Shown one piece after another: positions 47,394-56,556 of a stretch of DNA of 64,000 nt. The notes beneath the pieces are model-generated. The model searched no databases, was not told where the DNA came from, and worked only from the letters and a program-made list of their open reading frames with translations. The stretch is from positions 59,368 through 123,367 of the forward strand of contig NZ_LAVA02000020.1 of assembly GCF_000974985.2 (NCBI RefSeq), written 5' to 3'. A program made the position numbers and the translations under genes. How positions within the stretch are numbered: the first letter of the stretch is position 1; each line of letters starts with the position of its first letter. The DNA comes from Streptomyces mangrovisoli. GTDB taxonomy: Bacteria; Actinomycetota; Actinomycetes; Streptomycetales; Streptomycetaceae.

Positions 47394-47882
47394 TCAGCAC
47401 GAGTCCTCGGCGAGCTTCTCGAACTCGCCGAGGCTCATCACCCGGCCGTCGGCCCAGACCTGGCCGGACTTCAGCCTGCCGATCTCCTCGGTGGTGAACT
47501 CGACGACGCCGTTGTACGAGTCACCGGTGACGTAGTGCCCGAAGGACAGCGTGTAGCGGTGGTCCGGGAGGAGCCGCTGTGCGCCCCGGTGCCGGGCCCG
47601 CCAGTCGGCCGGCGGGGAGAAGAGCGGGAACCAGGCGTCCCCGCTCAGCTTCTCCAGCCGTACGTCCCACCCCGTGGTGACCGGGCCCTCCTGAGCCCCC
47701 GCGGCCCGTCCGTCGAGCGACGGCCTGCGGTACGAGTCGTCCCCGCAGGGCCGGATCAGCGCGCGGGGCACCCGGTCCGCGCCCATCCACACCCCCGCGA
47801 GCGGCAGGTCGACCGCCGCGCACCCGGTGAGCAGCATCGCCGCGGCGACGACCCCCGCCGCCGCGGCGCTCGCGCGTCTCAT
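47394..47882 (-). CDS. Hypothetical lipoprotein
   Basis: A 162-residue exported protein with a signal peptide and lipobox MLLTGC (Cys about residue 21). The mature part has a YTLSFGHYVTGDSYNGVVEF segment and an acidic C-terminus (LGEFEKLAEDSC). I recognise no family beyond a general Streptomyces lipoprotein. I used ATG 47882, which follows a GGGGG/GTGGGG purine run; GTG 47897 would add five residues. Its stop is 7 bp from that of the convergent cimA. Confidence 0.72.
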   Translation of the reverse strand: MRRASAAAAGVVAAAMLLTGCAAVDLPLAGVWMGADRVPRALIRPCGDDSYRRPSLDGRAAGAQEGPVTTGWDVRLEKLSGDAWFPLFSPPADWRARHRGAQRLLPDHRYTLSFGHYVTGDSYNGVVEFTTEEIGRLKSGQVWADGRVMSLGEFEKLAEDSC

Positions 47883-47916
47883 GCCCCACCCCCTCACGGA
47901 CGGGGCATGGCCCGCC

Positions 47917-49782
47917 CTACTGCAACGTCCATTTCTGGTTGGCCGCGCCCGTGCACGACCAGATCTGCGCCCGTGCCCCGTTCGCCGACGAGTTGTCCGT
48001 GACGTCGAGGCACTTGTTCGCCGCCGTGTTCACGACATCACCGGTGGAGGAGTTGTACGACCACTGCTGCGCACCGGTTCCGTTGCAGTCGTACAACTGC
48101 ACCTTGGCCCCGTCCGCGGTCGAACCCGATGTCACGTCGAGGCACTTGCCGAGCGCCTGGACGGAACCGTCGGCCGCCACGGTCCACTGCTGGGCGGTGC
48201 TGCCGTTGCAGTCGTAGAGCTGCACCGCGGTGCCGTTGGTGCTCGAACCGCCCGCCACGTCGAGGCACTTGCCCGCGAGTCCGACGAACGACCCCGTGCG
48301 GGTCGTGGTGCCGGACTGGGTGCCGGACCAGGTGAAGGTGGCGGAGGTGGAGCCGGGCAGGGAGTAGGTGGCGTGTTCCGAGCCCCAGTTGATCGTCACG
48401 GTCTTCGCGCTGGTGGAGTCGTTGTAGGCGATCAGCGCCTTGGAGCCGTCGGGGTTGCGCCAGGCGACGTTCGGCACGGCGGTCGACGCGGTCGAGGCGA
48501 TCCGCTGCGCGCCGGGCCGGACGAACTTGGTGAGCTGGCCCATGTCGTAGTACTCGACGGTGTAGTCCACGGTCCCGCTCTGGCCGTCGCCGTTGTGCAC
48601 GGTGATCAGACCCGTGCAGGTACCGCAGCCGCCGTTGTGCGGGCCCATGTTCTGGTCCACCGCGAGGGACCACTTGGTCACCGACTTCGCCCAGTTGCGG
48701 GTGTAGTCGATGATGTTGGACATGTCCTCGCGCTGCTGGTCGGCGATCCAGGTGCCGCCCGAGTGCTCGGTGCCGAACGCGTCCACAGCCGGGTACTGGT
48801 TGTGGACGGTGGTCTGCTTCGTGACGTCGCCGCCGTAGCCGTGCCAGGCGATGCCGCCGAAGTTGGGGGAGTTGCGGATCGTCGCGTCGTTCACGAGCGC
48901 GGCCGCGTAGGAGTCGTAGACGTCCCAGTTCCAGTCGTGCACCAGGACCTTGGTGGACAGGCCCGCCGCCTGGAGCTTCGGCAGCAGCTCGCTGCCCACG
49001 AAGTACTGCAGGCCCGAGGCGTTCCAGCTCATCGACGGATAGCCGGAGCAGCAGGTCGGCTCGTTCTGCGGGGTGACGTAGGAGACGTTCACGCCCTGGT
49101 TCTTGTACGCCTGGAGGTACTTCACGAAGTAGGAGGCGTAGGCCCCGTAGTCCTCCGCCTTCAGCCAGCCGCCGTTGAGCGAGCCGCTGTCCTTCATCCA
49201 CGCGGGCGCCGTCCATGGCGAGGCCATGACAGTCAAGGAGGGGTTGAGGGTGACCGCCTGCTTGGTCAGCGGCAGGACGTCCGTGAGGTCGTGGGCGATG
49301 GAGAAGCTCGTGAGGTTCGGGTCGGTCTGTCCGGACGGCACGTCGTCGTACGTGTAGCCGTAGCGCGCGAGGTCCGAGGCGCCCATCGGGTTGCGCAGGA
49401 ACGACAGGCCGATGCCGTCCGTGGGCGAGAACAGCTTGCGCATGGTCGCGTCCCGGGTGGCCGAGGACAGCGCGCCGCTGCTGTTCAGCAGATAGGCCGC
49501 CGTGTCCGTGAAGGACGCGCCACCGCCCGTGAAGGTCTGGTACCGGGTGTTCTCGTCGACGGTGATGTTCTCGCCGCCACCGCCCGCCCCGGACTGGAAG
49601 GCGAACGGCGTCTGCGCCTGGAGACCGCGGACGACATGCCGTCCGGCGGCGTCGTCGGTGGTGGTCAGATAGGCGGTGACCTGTTCGCCGGCCGCGTGCG
49701 CGGGCGGCACGGCGATCGTCAGGCCTGCCGCGGAGAGCAGCCCGGCCAGTAACAGCCGGACGGTGTGGGGGGTTCTCCTCAT
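47917..49782 (-). CDS. Secreted GH30 glycoside hydrolase with CBM13 domain
   Basis: 621 residues: signal peptide 1-31 (AHA cleavage), a GH30 (alpha/beta)8 barrel about 60-400, a beta domain to about 475, and a C-terminal ricin-type carbohydrate-binding module (490-621) with three QxW-like repeats and KCLDV units. The catalytic acid/base is Glu in YVTPQNEPTCC and the nucleophile Glu in FGTEHSGGTW. GH30 enzymes include beta-1,6-glucanases, galactanases and glucosylceramidases; the exact specificity is not visible. It is divergent from a GH3 gene, so the pair may degrade a fungal or plant beta-glucan together. Confidence 0.92.
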   Translation of the reverse strand: MRRTPHTVRLLLAGLLSAAGLTIAVPPAHAAGEQVTAYLTTTDDAAGRHVVRGLQAQTPFAFQSGAGGGGENITVDENTRYQTFTGGGASFTDTAAYLLNSSGALSSATRDATMRKLFSPTDGIGLSFLRNPMGASDLARYGYTYDDVPSGQTDPNLTSFSIAHDLTDVLPLTKQAVTLNPSLTVMASPWTAPAWMKDSGSLNGGWLKAEDYGAYASYFVKYLQAYKNQGVNVSYVTPQNEPTCCSGYPSMSWNASGLQYFVGSELLPKLQAAGLSTKVLVHDWNWDVYDSYAAALVNDATIRNSPNFGGIAWHGYGGDVTKQTTVHNQYPAVDAFGTEHSGGTWIADQQREDMSNIIDYTRNWAKSVTKWSLAVDQNMGPHNGGCGTCTGLITVHNGDGQSGTVDYTVEYYDMGQLTKFVRPGAQRIASTASTAVPNVAWRNPDGSKALIAYNDSTSAKTVTINWGSEHATYSLPGSTSATFTWSGTQSGTTTRTGSFVGLAGKCLDVAGGSSTNGTAVQLYDCNGSTAQQWTVAADGSVQALGKCLDVTSGSTADGAKVQLYDCNGTGAQQWSYNSSTGDVVNTAANKCLDVTDNSSANGARAQIWSCTGAANQKWTLQ

Positions 49783-49834
49783 GGTGTGCCTCGCCCTTCC
49801 TGACGGGACGTCTTGACGGGTGTGCGGGCCGACA

Positions 49835-49888
49835 GTTAACTCACGTTGTGATCTAAGTCATGAGTGAACTGCTCGAGCCAGAGTGAAC
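49835..49888. promoter_or_regulatory. Repeated GAGTGAAC sites in GH30/GH3 control region
   Basis: GAGTGAAC occurs at 49862-49869 and 49881-49888, 19 bp apart, and an inverted near-copy GTTAACTC lies at 49835-49842. They lie in the 127 bp between divergent hydrolase genes and may be activator or repressor sites. Confidence 0.45.
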
Positions 49889-49909
49889 CAGAGAGCCGAG
49901 GGAAGGTCC

Positions 49910-52900
49910 ATGCCAAGAACCGCCCTGCTCGTCTGCACCACCACTGCCCTGCTCGCCGCGCTCGTGTCACCGGCCGCCGTCTCCCACGCGGCCGACGACC
50001 CCGCCCCCGTACCCGTCGACCGCTTCGAGGGCGAGGTGCCCTTCGCGTCCCAGCCCGCCGACGGCATCTTCACCTGGGGCAGCGACTCCGACGATCCGCC
50101 CACCCTCCAGTTCGCCGACCGCTCCGACGCCCCCGAGGGCGCCAAGGTGCTCTCCGGCACCTACGACATCAGCGGGTACGGCGGCTTCAGCCACGACTTC
50201 GCCGCCGGCGAACCCGGCCACGACTGGTCCGCCCACAAGGGCATCCGGTTCTGGTGGGACGGCCAGGACAACGGCAAGAAGACCAACTTCGAGATCAAGG
50301 ACGGCGGCGCGAACGGCGAGGCCTCCGAGCTGTGGACGACCTCGTTCACCGACGACTTCAGCGGCTGGAAACAGATCGAGATCCCCTTCACCGACTTCGT
50401 CTACCGCACCGACTACCAGCCCGTCGGCGGCATCGACCACATCCTCAACCTGACCTCGATGTGGGGCTACGCCGTCACCCTGCCCGTCGGGGTCAAGGCG
50501 CAGTTCGCCATGGACGACGTCGAGCTGTACGGCAAGGCCGACCAGTCGCTGCGCGCCTCGGTGACCACCGACCAGAGCGTCTACCCGGTCGACGAGGGCG
50601 GCACCGCGTCGGTGAAGGTCACCGTCGCCACCACCGGCTCCGCGCCCCTCGACGAGCCGGTCACCGTCGCCTACGAGACCTCCGGCGGCACCGCCACCGC
50701 GGGCAGCGACTACACCCCCGTCTCCGGCACCCTCACCTTCCCCGCCGGCACCGTCTCCGGCGCCGCCCAGGTCATCAAGGTGCGCACCCTGAAGAGCGGG
50801 AAGAGCGGGAAGAGCGGATCGGGCGAGCCCGCCGAGACCGTGCCCGTCAAGCTCACCGTCACCGGCGCCAAGGCGCCCGCCACGAACCCCCAGGTGGTCG
50901 TCAACGCCCACGACCTGCCCTACCTCGACAGCCGGCTGCCGGTGAAGAAGCGCGTCGCCGACCTGCTCGGCCGGATGTCCCTGGAGGAGAAGACCGGCCA
51001 GATGACCCAGGCCGAGCGCGGCGCCGTCGGCACCGGCGGCGACGTCGCCGCCTACGGCCTCGGCTCGCTGCTCTCCGGCGGCGGCTCCACGCCCACGCCC
51101 AACACCCCCGCCGCCTGGGCGCAGATGATCGACTCCTTCCAGATCCAGGCGCAGGCCACCCGCTACCAGATCCCGCTGATCTACGGCGTCGACGCGGTGC
51201 ACGGCGACAACAACCTCCAGGGCGCCACCGTGATGCCGCACAACATCGGCATCGGCGCGAGCCGTGACCCCCAACTGGCCCAGCAGACCGCCGAGGTGAC
51301 CGCGGCCGAGACCCGCTCCACCGGCGTCACCTGGGACTTCGCGCCCTGCCTGTGCGTCACCCGCGACGAGCGCTGGGGCCGCTCCTACGAGTCCTTCGGC
51401 GAGGACCCGGCGCTCGTGAAGACCATGGAGACCGTGATCCAGGGCCTCCAGGGCCGCGCCGACGGCTCCGACCTGCACCGCGACGACAAGGTCCTGGCCA
51501 CCGCCAAGCACTTCGTCGGCGACGGCGGCACCGCCTACGGCTCCTCCACCACCGGCACCTACACCACCGACCAGGGCGTCACCACGGTCACCCGGCAGCA
51601 GCTCGACGCCATCCACCTCGACCCGTACCGCACCGCCGTCGACCGGGGCATCGGCTCGGTCATGCCGTCGTACTCGTCGCTGGAGATCGTCGGCGACGGC
51701 AAGGGCGCGGTGAAGATGCACGCACGCGCCGACATGATCACCGGCGTGCTCAAGAACCAGCTCGGCTTCAAGGGCTTCGTGATCAGCGACTGGAACGCCA
51801 TCGACCAGCTCCCCGGCGACTACGCCACCGAGGTGGACACCGCCGTCAACGCGGGCCTGGACATGATGATGGTGCCGTACAGCTACCAGAGCTTCACCTC
51901 CACCCTGACGGCCGAGGTGAAGGCGGGCCACGTCAGCGAGAAGCGGATCGACGACGCCGTCTCCCGCATCCTGACCCAGAAGTTCCAGCTGGGCCTGTTC
52001 GAGAACCCCTACACGGACACCGCGAACGCCTCGCAGATCGGCTCCACCGCGCACCGGGCCGTGGCCCGCAAGGCGGCCGCCGAGTCCCAGGTGCTGCTGA
52101 AGAACGACGGCGGCGTACTGCCCCTGAAGAAGGGCCAGAAGGTCTACGTCGCCGGCTCCAACGCCGACGACCTGGGCAACCAGACCGGCGGCTGGACCAT
52201 CACCTGGCAGGGCGAGTCCGGCACCCACACCACCGGCACCACCATCCTCCAGGGGATGCGCGACGCCGGCGGGAACGTCACCTACTCCAAGGACGCCTCC
52301 GCCTCGACCAGCGGCTACGACGTGGGCGTGGTCGTCGTCGGCGAGACCCCCTACGCCGAGGGCGTCGGCGACGTCGGCAACGGCAACGACCTCGAACTCA
52401 CCGCAGCCGACCAGGCGGCCGTCGACAAGGTCTGCGCGGCCATGAAGTGCGCCGTGCTGATCGTCTCCGGACGCCCCCAGCTGATCGGCGACCGGCTCGG
52501 CGAGATCGACTCGCTCGTCGCGTCCTGGCTGCCCGGCACCGAGGGCGACGGCGTGGCCGACGTGCTCTACGGCAAGCGGGCCTTCACCGGACAGCTCCCC
52601 GTCACCTGGCCCAGGTCCGAGTCCCAGCTGCCGATCAACGTCGGCGACGCGTCGTACGACCCGCAGTTCCCGTACGGCTGGGGCCTGACCACGCTCACCG
52701 ACGTGCCCTCGGGCGGCACCGCCACCCTCGCCGCCCTCGGGGCCGCCGCCTCCGCGGCGGAGCGCCGGGGCGCGGACGCGACCGGCCGTGCCCTCGTCGA
52801 CAAGGCCCGGCTGATCGTCCAGCAGAAGACAGGCGGCCATCTCACCGAGGCGGTCTCCAAGCCGTTCGCCGACGCCGACCACCTGCTGCTGACCGGACGT

Positions 52901-52948
52901 TACGGGGAGGCGGTGCGCGCGCTGACGCAGGCATACCGGGCCGCATGA
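49910..52948 (+). CDS. Secreted multidomain GH3 beta-glucosidase
   Basis: 1012 residues. A signal peptide (1-27) is followed by a CBM11-like beta-sandwich (about 35-205), a Calx-beta domain (about 215-300), a Lys-Ser-Gly linker, the GH3 barrel (about 340-670) and the GH3 C-terminal alpha/beta sandwich (to about 935), then a helical tail. The nucleophile Asp is in GFVISDWNAI. Other GH3 motifs are YGVDAVHGDNN, KHFVGDGGT and the sandwich start GTNADD-like VAGSNADDLG. It would remove glucose from beta-glucan oligomers outside the cell. ATG 49910 has GGGAAGG and gives a clean signal peptide. Confidence 0.93.
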   Translation: MPRTALLVCTTTALLAALVSPAAVSHAADDPAPVPVDRFEGEVPFASQPADGIFTWGSDSDDPPTLQFADRSDAPEGAKVLSGTYDISGYGGFSHDFAAGEPGHDWSAHKGIRFWWDGQDNGKKTNFEIKDGGANGEASELWTTSFTDDFSGWKQIEIPFTDFVYRTDYQPVGGIDHILNLTSMWGYAVTLPVGVKAQFAMDDVELYGKADQSLRASVTTDQSVYPVDEGGTASVKVTVATTGSAPLDEPVTVAYETSGGTATAGSDYTPVSGTLTFPAGTVSGAAQVIKVRTLKSGKSGKSGSGEPAETVPVKLTVTGAKAPATNPQVVVNAHDLPYLDSRLPVKKRVADLLGRMSLEEKTGQMTQAERGAVGTGGDVAAYGLGSLLSGGGSTPTPNTPAAWAQMIDSFQIQAQATRYQIPLIYGVDAVHGDNNLQGATVMPHNIGIGASRDPQLAQQTAEVTAAETRSTGVTWDFAPCLCVTRDERWGRSYESFGEDPALVKTMETVIQGLQGRADGSDLHRDDKVLATAKHFVGDGGTAYGSSTTGTYTTDQGVTTVTRQQLDAIHLDPYRTAVDRGIGSVMPSYSSLEIVGDGKGAVKMHARADMITGVLKNQLGFKGFVISDWNAIDQLPGDYATEVDTAVNAGLDMMMVPYSYQSFTSTLTAEVKAGHVSEKRIDDAVSRILTQKFQLGLFENPYTDTANASQIGSTAHRAVARKAAAESQVLLKNDGGVLPLKKGQKVYVAGSNADDLGNQTGGWTITWQGESGTHTTGTTILQGMRDAGGNVTYSKDASASTSGYDVGVVVVGETPYAEGVGDVGNGNDLELTAADQAAVDKVCAAMKCAVLIVSGRPQLIGDRLGEIDSLVASWLPGTEGDGVADVLYGKRAFTGQLPVTWPRSESQLPINVGDASYDPQFPYGWGLTTLTDVPSGGTATLAALGAAASAAERRGADATGRALVDKARLIVQQKTGGHLTEAVSKPFADADHLLLTGRYGEAVRALTQAYRAA

Positions 52949-53010
52949 CGCCGTACAGCCGTTATCCACAGGTCTGAACGCATCTGTGGGGCTTCGGGTA
53001 GCTTCGAACC

Positions 53011-54417
53011 ATGAAGGCCGTCGTACGCATCCGAAGCCTGTCCGGGCTGCTCCTGACGCTGCTGCTCGTCGCCCTCGCCGCCCTCGCCGTCGCACCGGCG
53101 GGGGCGGCGAGCGCCGCGGGGCGCGGCGCCGCGCCGGTCCGCGCGGCGGGTGCGCTCGACCAGGCCACCGACATCTCCACGATCGCCCGCGCCCTGCGCC
53201 AGGGTCCGGTCTACGTCGACCCGCAGGCCTCCGGACAGCTGTCGGCCCCCGAGGCCGCGGCGCTGGCCCAGCGGATCGAGGACGCCGGCAAGCCCCTCTT
53301 CGTCGTCGTCCTGCCGGCCGGATACCCGACCGAGAACCTCTTCTCCAAGCTGCGCACCGCCACCGGGATCACCGGCCTGTACGCCGTCCGCCTGGGCGCC
53401 CGCTTCGACGCCCGCGCCGACTCCTCCGTGCTGTCGCGCACCGCCGTCACCAACCTGACCTCCAGCGTCCAGGGCGAGCCGGCCTCGACCCAGCTCACCG
53501 ACTTCACCGACCGTGCCCTCACCAACATGGGCGGCACGGCCCCGGCCGGGTGGGGCGGCCGCGGCGGCAGTGGTGGCAGCGGCACGTCGTCCGCCGCGCT
53601 GATCGCCCTGGGCGCCGTCGTGGTCGTGGGCGGCGCGGGCGCCGTGATCGCCGTGCGGCGCGGCCGGCGCCGCCGGGAGGAGGAGCGGACGGCCGCGCTG
53701 GAACGGCTGCGGACGGTCGTCGACGAGGACATCACCGCCTTCGGCGAGGAACTCGACCGCCTCGACTTCCATCCGGCCGAACAGGGCGCGGACGACGCCA
53801 TGCGCGCGGACTACGAGCGCGCCCTCGACGCCTACGAGCGCGCGAAGCAGCTGATGGCCGAGGCGCGCGGCCCGGAGGACGTGCGCGCGGTCACCCAGGC
53901 GCTGGAGGACGGCCGGTTCTGCCTGGCGCAACTCGCGGCCCGGCGCGAGGGGCGGCCGCTGCCGGAGCGGCGTCCGCCGTGCTTCTTCGACCCGCGGCAC
54001 GGGCCGTCGGTCACCGACGCGGGGTGGACGCCGCCGGGCGGGGCGACGCGTCAGGTGCCGGTCTGCGCGGCCGACGCGGCGCGGCTCGCGGACGGCCAGG
54101 ACCCGGCGGTCCGCGAGGTCGACACCGCGCGGGGCCGTCGCCCCTACTGGGACGCGGGTCCGGCCTACGGCCCGTGGGCGGGGGGCTACTTCGGCGACGG
54201 CCTGCTGCCGGGTCTGCTGGTCGGCACGGTCCTCGGCGGCATGCTGGCCACGCCGGCCTACGCGGCGGGCGACGGCCCCGCCGACTTCGGCGGCCCCCAC
54301 CAGGGCGGCGACCTCTCCGGAGCGGACTTCGACCCAGGCGACTTCAGCGGCGGCTTCGGCGACGGCGGGGACTTCGGGGGAGGAGGCGGCGGCGGAGACT
54401 TCGGCGGCGGCTTCTGA
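53011..54417 (+). CDS. TPM-domain membrane protein with Gly-rich tail
   Basis: A 468-residue protein. A signal/anchor helix (residues 9-33) leads into an extracytoplasmic TPM-like region (55-180) with PLFVVVLPAGYPTENLFSKL. A TM helix lies at about 197-216 and is followed by an Arg-rich stop and a cytoplasmic helical part with coiled-coil character (220-320; ALDAYERAKQLMAEA). A hydrophobic patch at 395-415 precedes a Gly/Asp/Phe-rich tail ending GGGGGGGDFGGGF. Similar Streptomyces proteins have no established function; the Gly-rich tail could be adhesive or phase-separating. A single consensus DnaA box TTATCCACA lies upstream at 52962. Confidence 0.8.
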   Translation: MKAVVRIRSLSGLLLTLLLVALAALAVAPAGAASAAGRGAAPVRAAGALDQATDISTIARALRQGPVYVDPQASGQLSAPEAAALAQRIEDAGKPLFVVVLPAGYPTENLFSKLRTATGITGLYAVRLGARFDARADSSVLSRTAVTNLTSSVQGEPASTQLTDFTDRALTNMGGTAPAGWGGRGGSGGSGTSSAALIALGAVVVVGGAGAVIAVRRGRRRREEERTAALERLRTVVDEDITAFGEELDRLDFHPAEQGADDAMRADYERALDAYERAKQLMAEARGPEDVRAVTQALEDGRFCLAQLAARREGRPLPERRPPCFFDPRHGPSVTDAGWTPPGGATRQVPVCAADAARLADGQDPAVREVDTARGRRPYWDAGPAYGPWAGGYFGDGLLPGLLVGTVLGGMLATPAYAAGDGPADFGGPHQGGDLSGADFDPGDFSGGFGDGGDFGGGGGGGDFGGGF

Positions 54418-54426
54418 GCGCCCCGC

Positions 54427-54860
54427 GCGGCCGCGGCCCGGTGGGTCTTGTTCGCGCAGTTCCTCGCGCCCCTGGGGGGGGTGGGGCTGTGCCCGTTTAG
54501 GGCGCGGGGAACTGCGCGCTCGGCCACGACGGGCCCGCGGGGGGCGACTGGGTTGGTCGTGCGGCCGCGGGCCGGTGGGGCTCGTTCGCGCAGTTCCCCG
54601 CGCCCCTGGGGGGGTGGGGCTGTGCCCGTTTGGGGGCGCGGGGAACTGCGCGCTCGGCCACGACGGGCCCGCGGGGGGCCACTGGGTGGGTTGTGCGGTC
54701 GCGGCCCGGTGGGGCTTGGTCGCGCAGTTCCTCGCGCCCCTGGGGGGTTGGGGCTGTGCCCCTTGAGGGGCGCGGGGAACTGCGCGACCGGCCACGACGC
54801 GCCCGCACGGGGGCACCAAGCTCGACGGGTGGCCACGACGGGCCGATGCGTCGACTGTCG
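54427..54860. repeat. Triplicated 134-bp direct repeat with internal palindromes
   Basis: Units begin at 54427, 54561 and 54695, exactly 134 bp apart, and are nearly identical. Each contains the GCGCAGTTCCYCGCGCCCC palindrome and a GGCCACGACGGGCCCGC block. The third copy diverges at its end. The array fills the whole interval between the TPM-type gene and the MarR gene; no other feature is seen there. Confidence 0.92.
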
Positions 54861-54863
54861 TGG

Positions 54864-55346
54864 TCAACCCCGCGCCGGAGGCGCTTCCGCCAGGCGTTCC
54901 ATGATGGTCGAGGCCAGCGCCAGCACCCCCCGTTCGGTCTCGCCCAGCGACCGCAGCGCAGCCGCCAGCCAGGCGTCCCGTTCGGCCATGTCCCGTTCCA
55001 GCTCCCGCCGGCCCGCCTCGGTGAGCCGCAGCAGCGACCGGCGTCGGTCGCCCGTGGCCTGCTCGCGCGCGATCAGCCCCTCCGCCTCCAGTTCGGCGAA
55101 GACCCGGGTGAGCGACTGCGGGCGCTGCCGCTCCGCCGCCGCGATCTCGCCGGGCGTCGCCGGGCCGTCGCGGTGCAGATGGCCCAGCACGCCGAGCTGG
55201 TTCGCGCTGAGGCTGCCCTCGCCGCGCTCCTGCCGCAGCCGCCGGCCGAGCCGGATCAGCCCCCGGCGGATCCGGGCCGCCTCGGCGAGACGCGAGGCCT
55301 CGGCCTCCGACTCATGGGCGGCGGGCGCGACGGGGAGCTGATCCAT
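54864..55346 (-). CDS. MarR family regulator
   Basis: A 160-residue winged-helix regulator. The DNA-binding region is about 45-115: LSANQLGVLGHLHRDGPATP, ERQRPQSLTRVFAELEAEGL, then the wing ATGDRRRSLLRLTEAGRREL. Long N- and C-terminal helices would dimerise. It is divergent from the FUSC-type membrane protein gene by 70 bp and so probably controls it, as MarR proteins often do for efflux genes. Its 3' end abuts the 134-bp repeats. Confidence 0.9.
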   Translation of the reverse strand: MDQLPVAPAAHESEAEASRLAEAARIRRGLIRLGRRLRQERGEGSLSANQLGVLGHLHRDGPATPGEIAAAERQRPQSLTRVFAELEAEGLIAREQATGDRRRSLLRLTEAGRRELERDMAERDAWLAAALRSLGETERGVLALASTIMERLAEAPPARG

Positions 55347-55416
55347 GACGGAATCATACGCATCGGCTTACTATTGTGCGGGGTGGTGAGGCTGAGAATC
55401 CCTTTATCCTTGCCCC

Positions 55417-56469
55417 GTGACCGCCAAACTAATACGCAACGCGTACGAAGCGGCGTTGACCATGACCGCCGTACTGCTCTCCTGGGGCATCGCCCTCATC
55501 CTGGAGACCACCGCGGGACTGCACACGGACTCACTGGTCCTCGCGGTCGCCCTGACCCTCACCCTCTCCTCCACCCAGCGCACCGCCGACACCCGCCGCA
55601 GGCTGACCGCGCTGGCCCTGCTGCCCGTCGCCGCGGGCCTCGCGCAACTGCTCGGCCGGCTGATCGCGACGCACTACGCGGCCGGAGCGGCGGTCTTCAC
55701 CGCGGTCCTCGCGTTCGCCATCTGGATCCGCCGCTACGGCCCCGTCGCCACGAAGGCGGGCACCCTGTTGACGCTGCCGCTCGTCGCGCTGCTCGTGGTC
55801 CCCGGCCCCGCGCTGCCGCCGGAGGCCGGCGACCGGCTGCTGAACTGGGCCTGGTCGGCCCTGATCGGCGCCGTGGCCTGCGCCGGCGTCTGGCTGGTTC
55901 AGGGCGTCGCGGACCGCTGGGGCCCCTGGCCCGGCGCAGCCGAACCGGCCGCGCCGAGCCGCCCCTCCCGGCTCCACCCGCGCCCCAGCACCCGGATGGC
56001 GCTGCAGATGGCGGCGGGGGTGGCCGCCGCCTTCGCCCTGGGGCGGCTCTGCTACGACCACCACTGGCCGTGGATGGTCCTCACCGCGTACGTCGCCGCG
56101 AGCGGCAACCGGGGCAGGACCGACGTGCTGCGCAAGGGTGTCGAGCGCTGCCTGGGCGCCGCCGCGGGCACCCTGCTCGCCACCGGCGTGGCGGCGGCCG
56201 GGATCGACGGGCACGCCTCGGTCGCGGTGATGTTCGGGGTGCTCGCGGTCGCGCTGTGGCTGCGGCCGCTCAACTACGCCTACTGGGCGGCCGGGATGAC
56301 CACCGCGCTGTCGCTGCTGCTCGGCTACTTCGGCCAGGACGCACAGTCCCTGCTGCTCACCCGTCTCGCGGCCATCGGGATCGGCGCGGCCGTGTCCGTC
56401 GCCGCCGCCTGGTGGCTGCTCCCGGTACCGCGCCGACGCACCACGCCCGCCCTCCGCCCGGCGACCTGA
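55417..56469 (+). CDS. FUSC-family membrane protein (aromatic acid exporter-like)
   Basis: A 350-residue integral membrane protein with two blocks of helices: about 12-165 (LLSWGIALILETTAGLHTDS, then several hydrophobic helices) and about 195-340, where MALQMAAGVAAAFALGRLCY, HHWPWMVLTAYVAASGNRGR and GVERCLGAAAGTLLAT match the FUSC/YccS pattern. FUSC proteins relate to fusaric-acid and aromatic-acid efflux systems. Control by the divergent MarR gene is likely. GTG start at 55417. The stop codon lies in an 18-bp sequence repeated 75 bp downstream. Confidence 0.85.
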   Translation: MTAKLIRNAYEAALTMTAVLLSWGIALILETTAGLHTDSLVLAVALTLTLSSTQRTADTRRRLTALALLPVAAGLAQLLGRLIATHYAAGAAVFTAVLAFAIWIRRYGPVATKAGTLLTLPLVALLVVPGPALPPEAGDRLLNWAWSALIGAVACAGVWLVQGVADRWGPWPGAAEPAAPSRPSRLHPRPSTRMALQMAAGVAAAFALGRLCYDHHWPWMVLTAYVAASGNRGRTDVLRKGVERCLGAAAGTLLATGVAAAGIDGHASVAVMFGVLAVALWLRPLNYAYWAAGMTTALSLLLGYFGQDAQSLLLTRLAAIGIGAAVSVAAAWWLLPVPRRRTTPALRPAT

Positions 56470-56549
56470 ACCCCCGCGCCCCGAGCCCCCGCGCCCCGAG
56501 CGCCCGCGCCCCCGGTCCCGGAGGCCCGAGTCCCGGCGACCTGAACCCC
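56457..56549. repeat. 18-bp direct repeat bracketing the FUSC gene end
   Basis: CCCGGCGACCTGAACCCC occurs at 56457-56474 and 56532-56549. The sequence between is a run of CGCGCCCCGAG-type units. The second copy is 8 bp from the response regulator stop. Confidence 0.75.
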
Positions 56550-56556
56550 TGCGGGC

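Noticed and set aside
54427..54860. CRISPR-like array
   Set aside because: Units are 134 bp with nearly identical sequence throughout, so there are no short repeats with unique spacers, and no cas gene is present.
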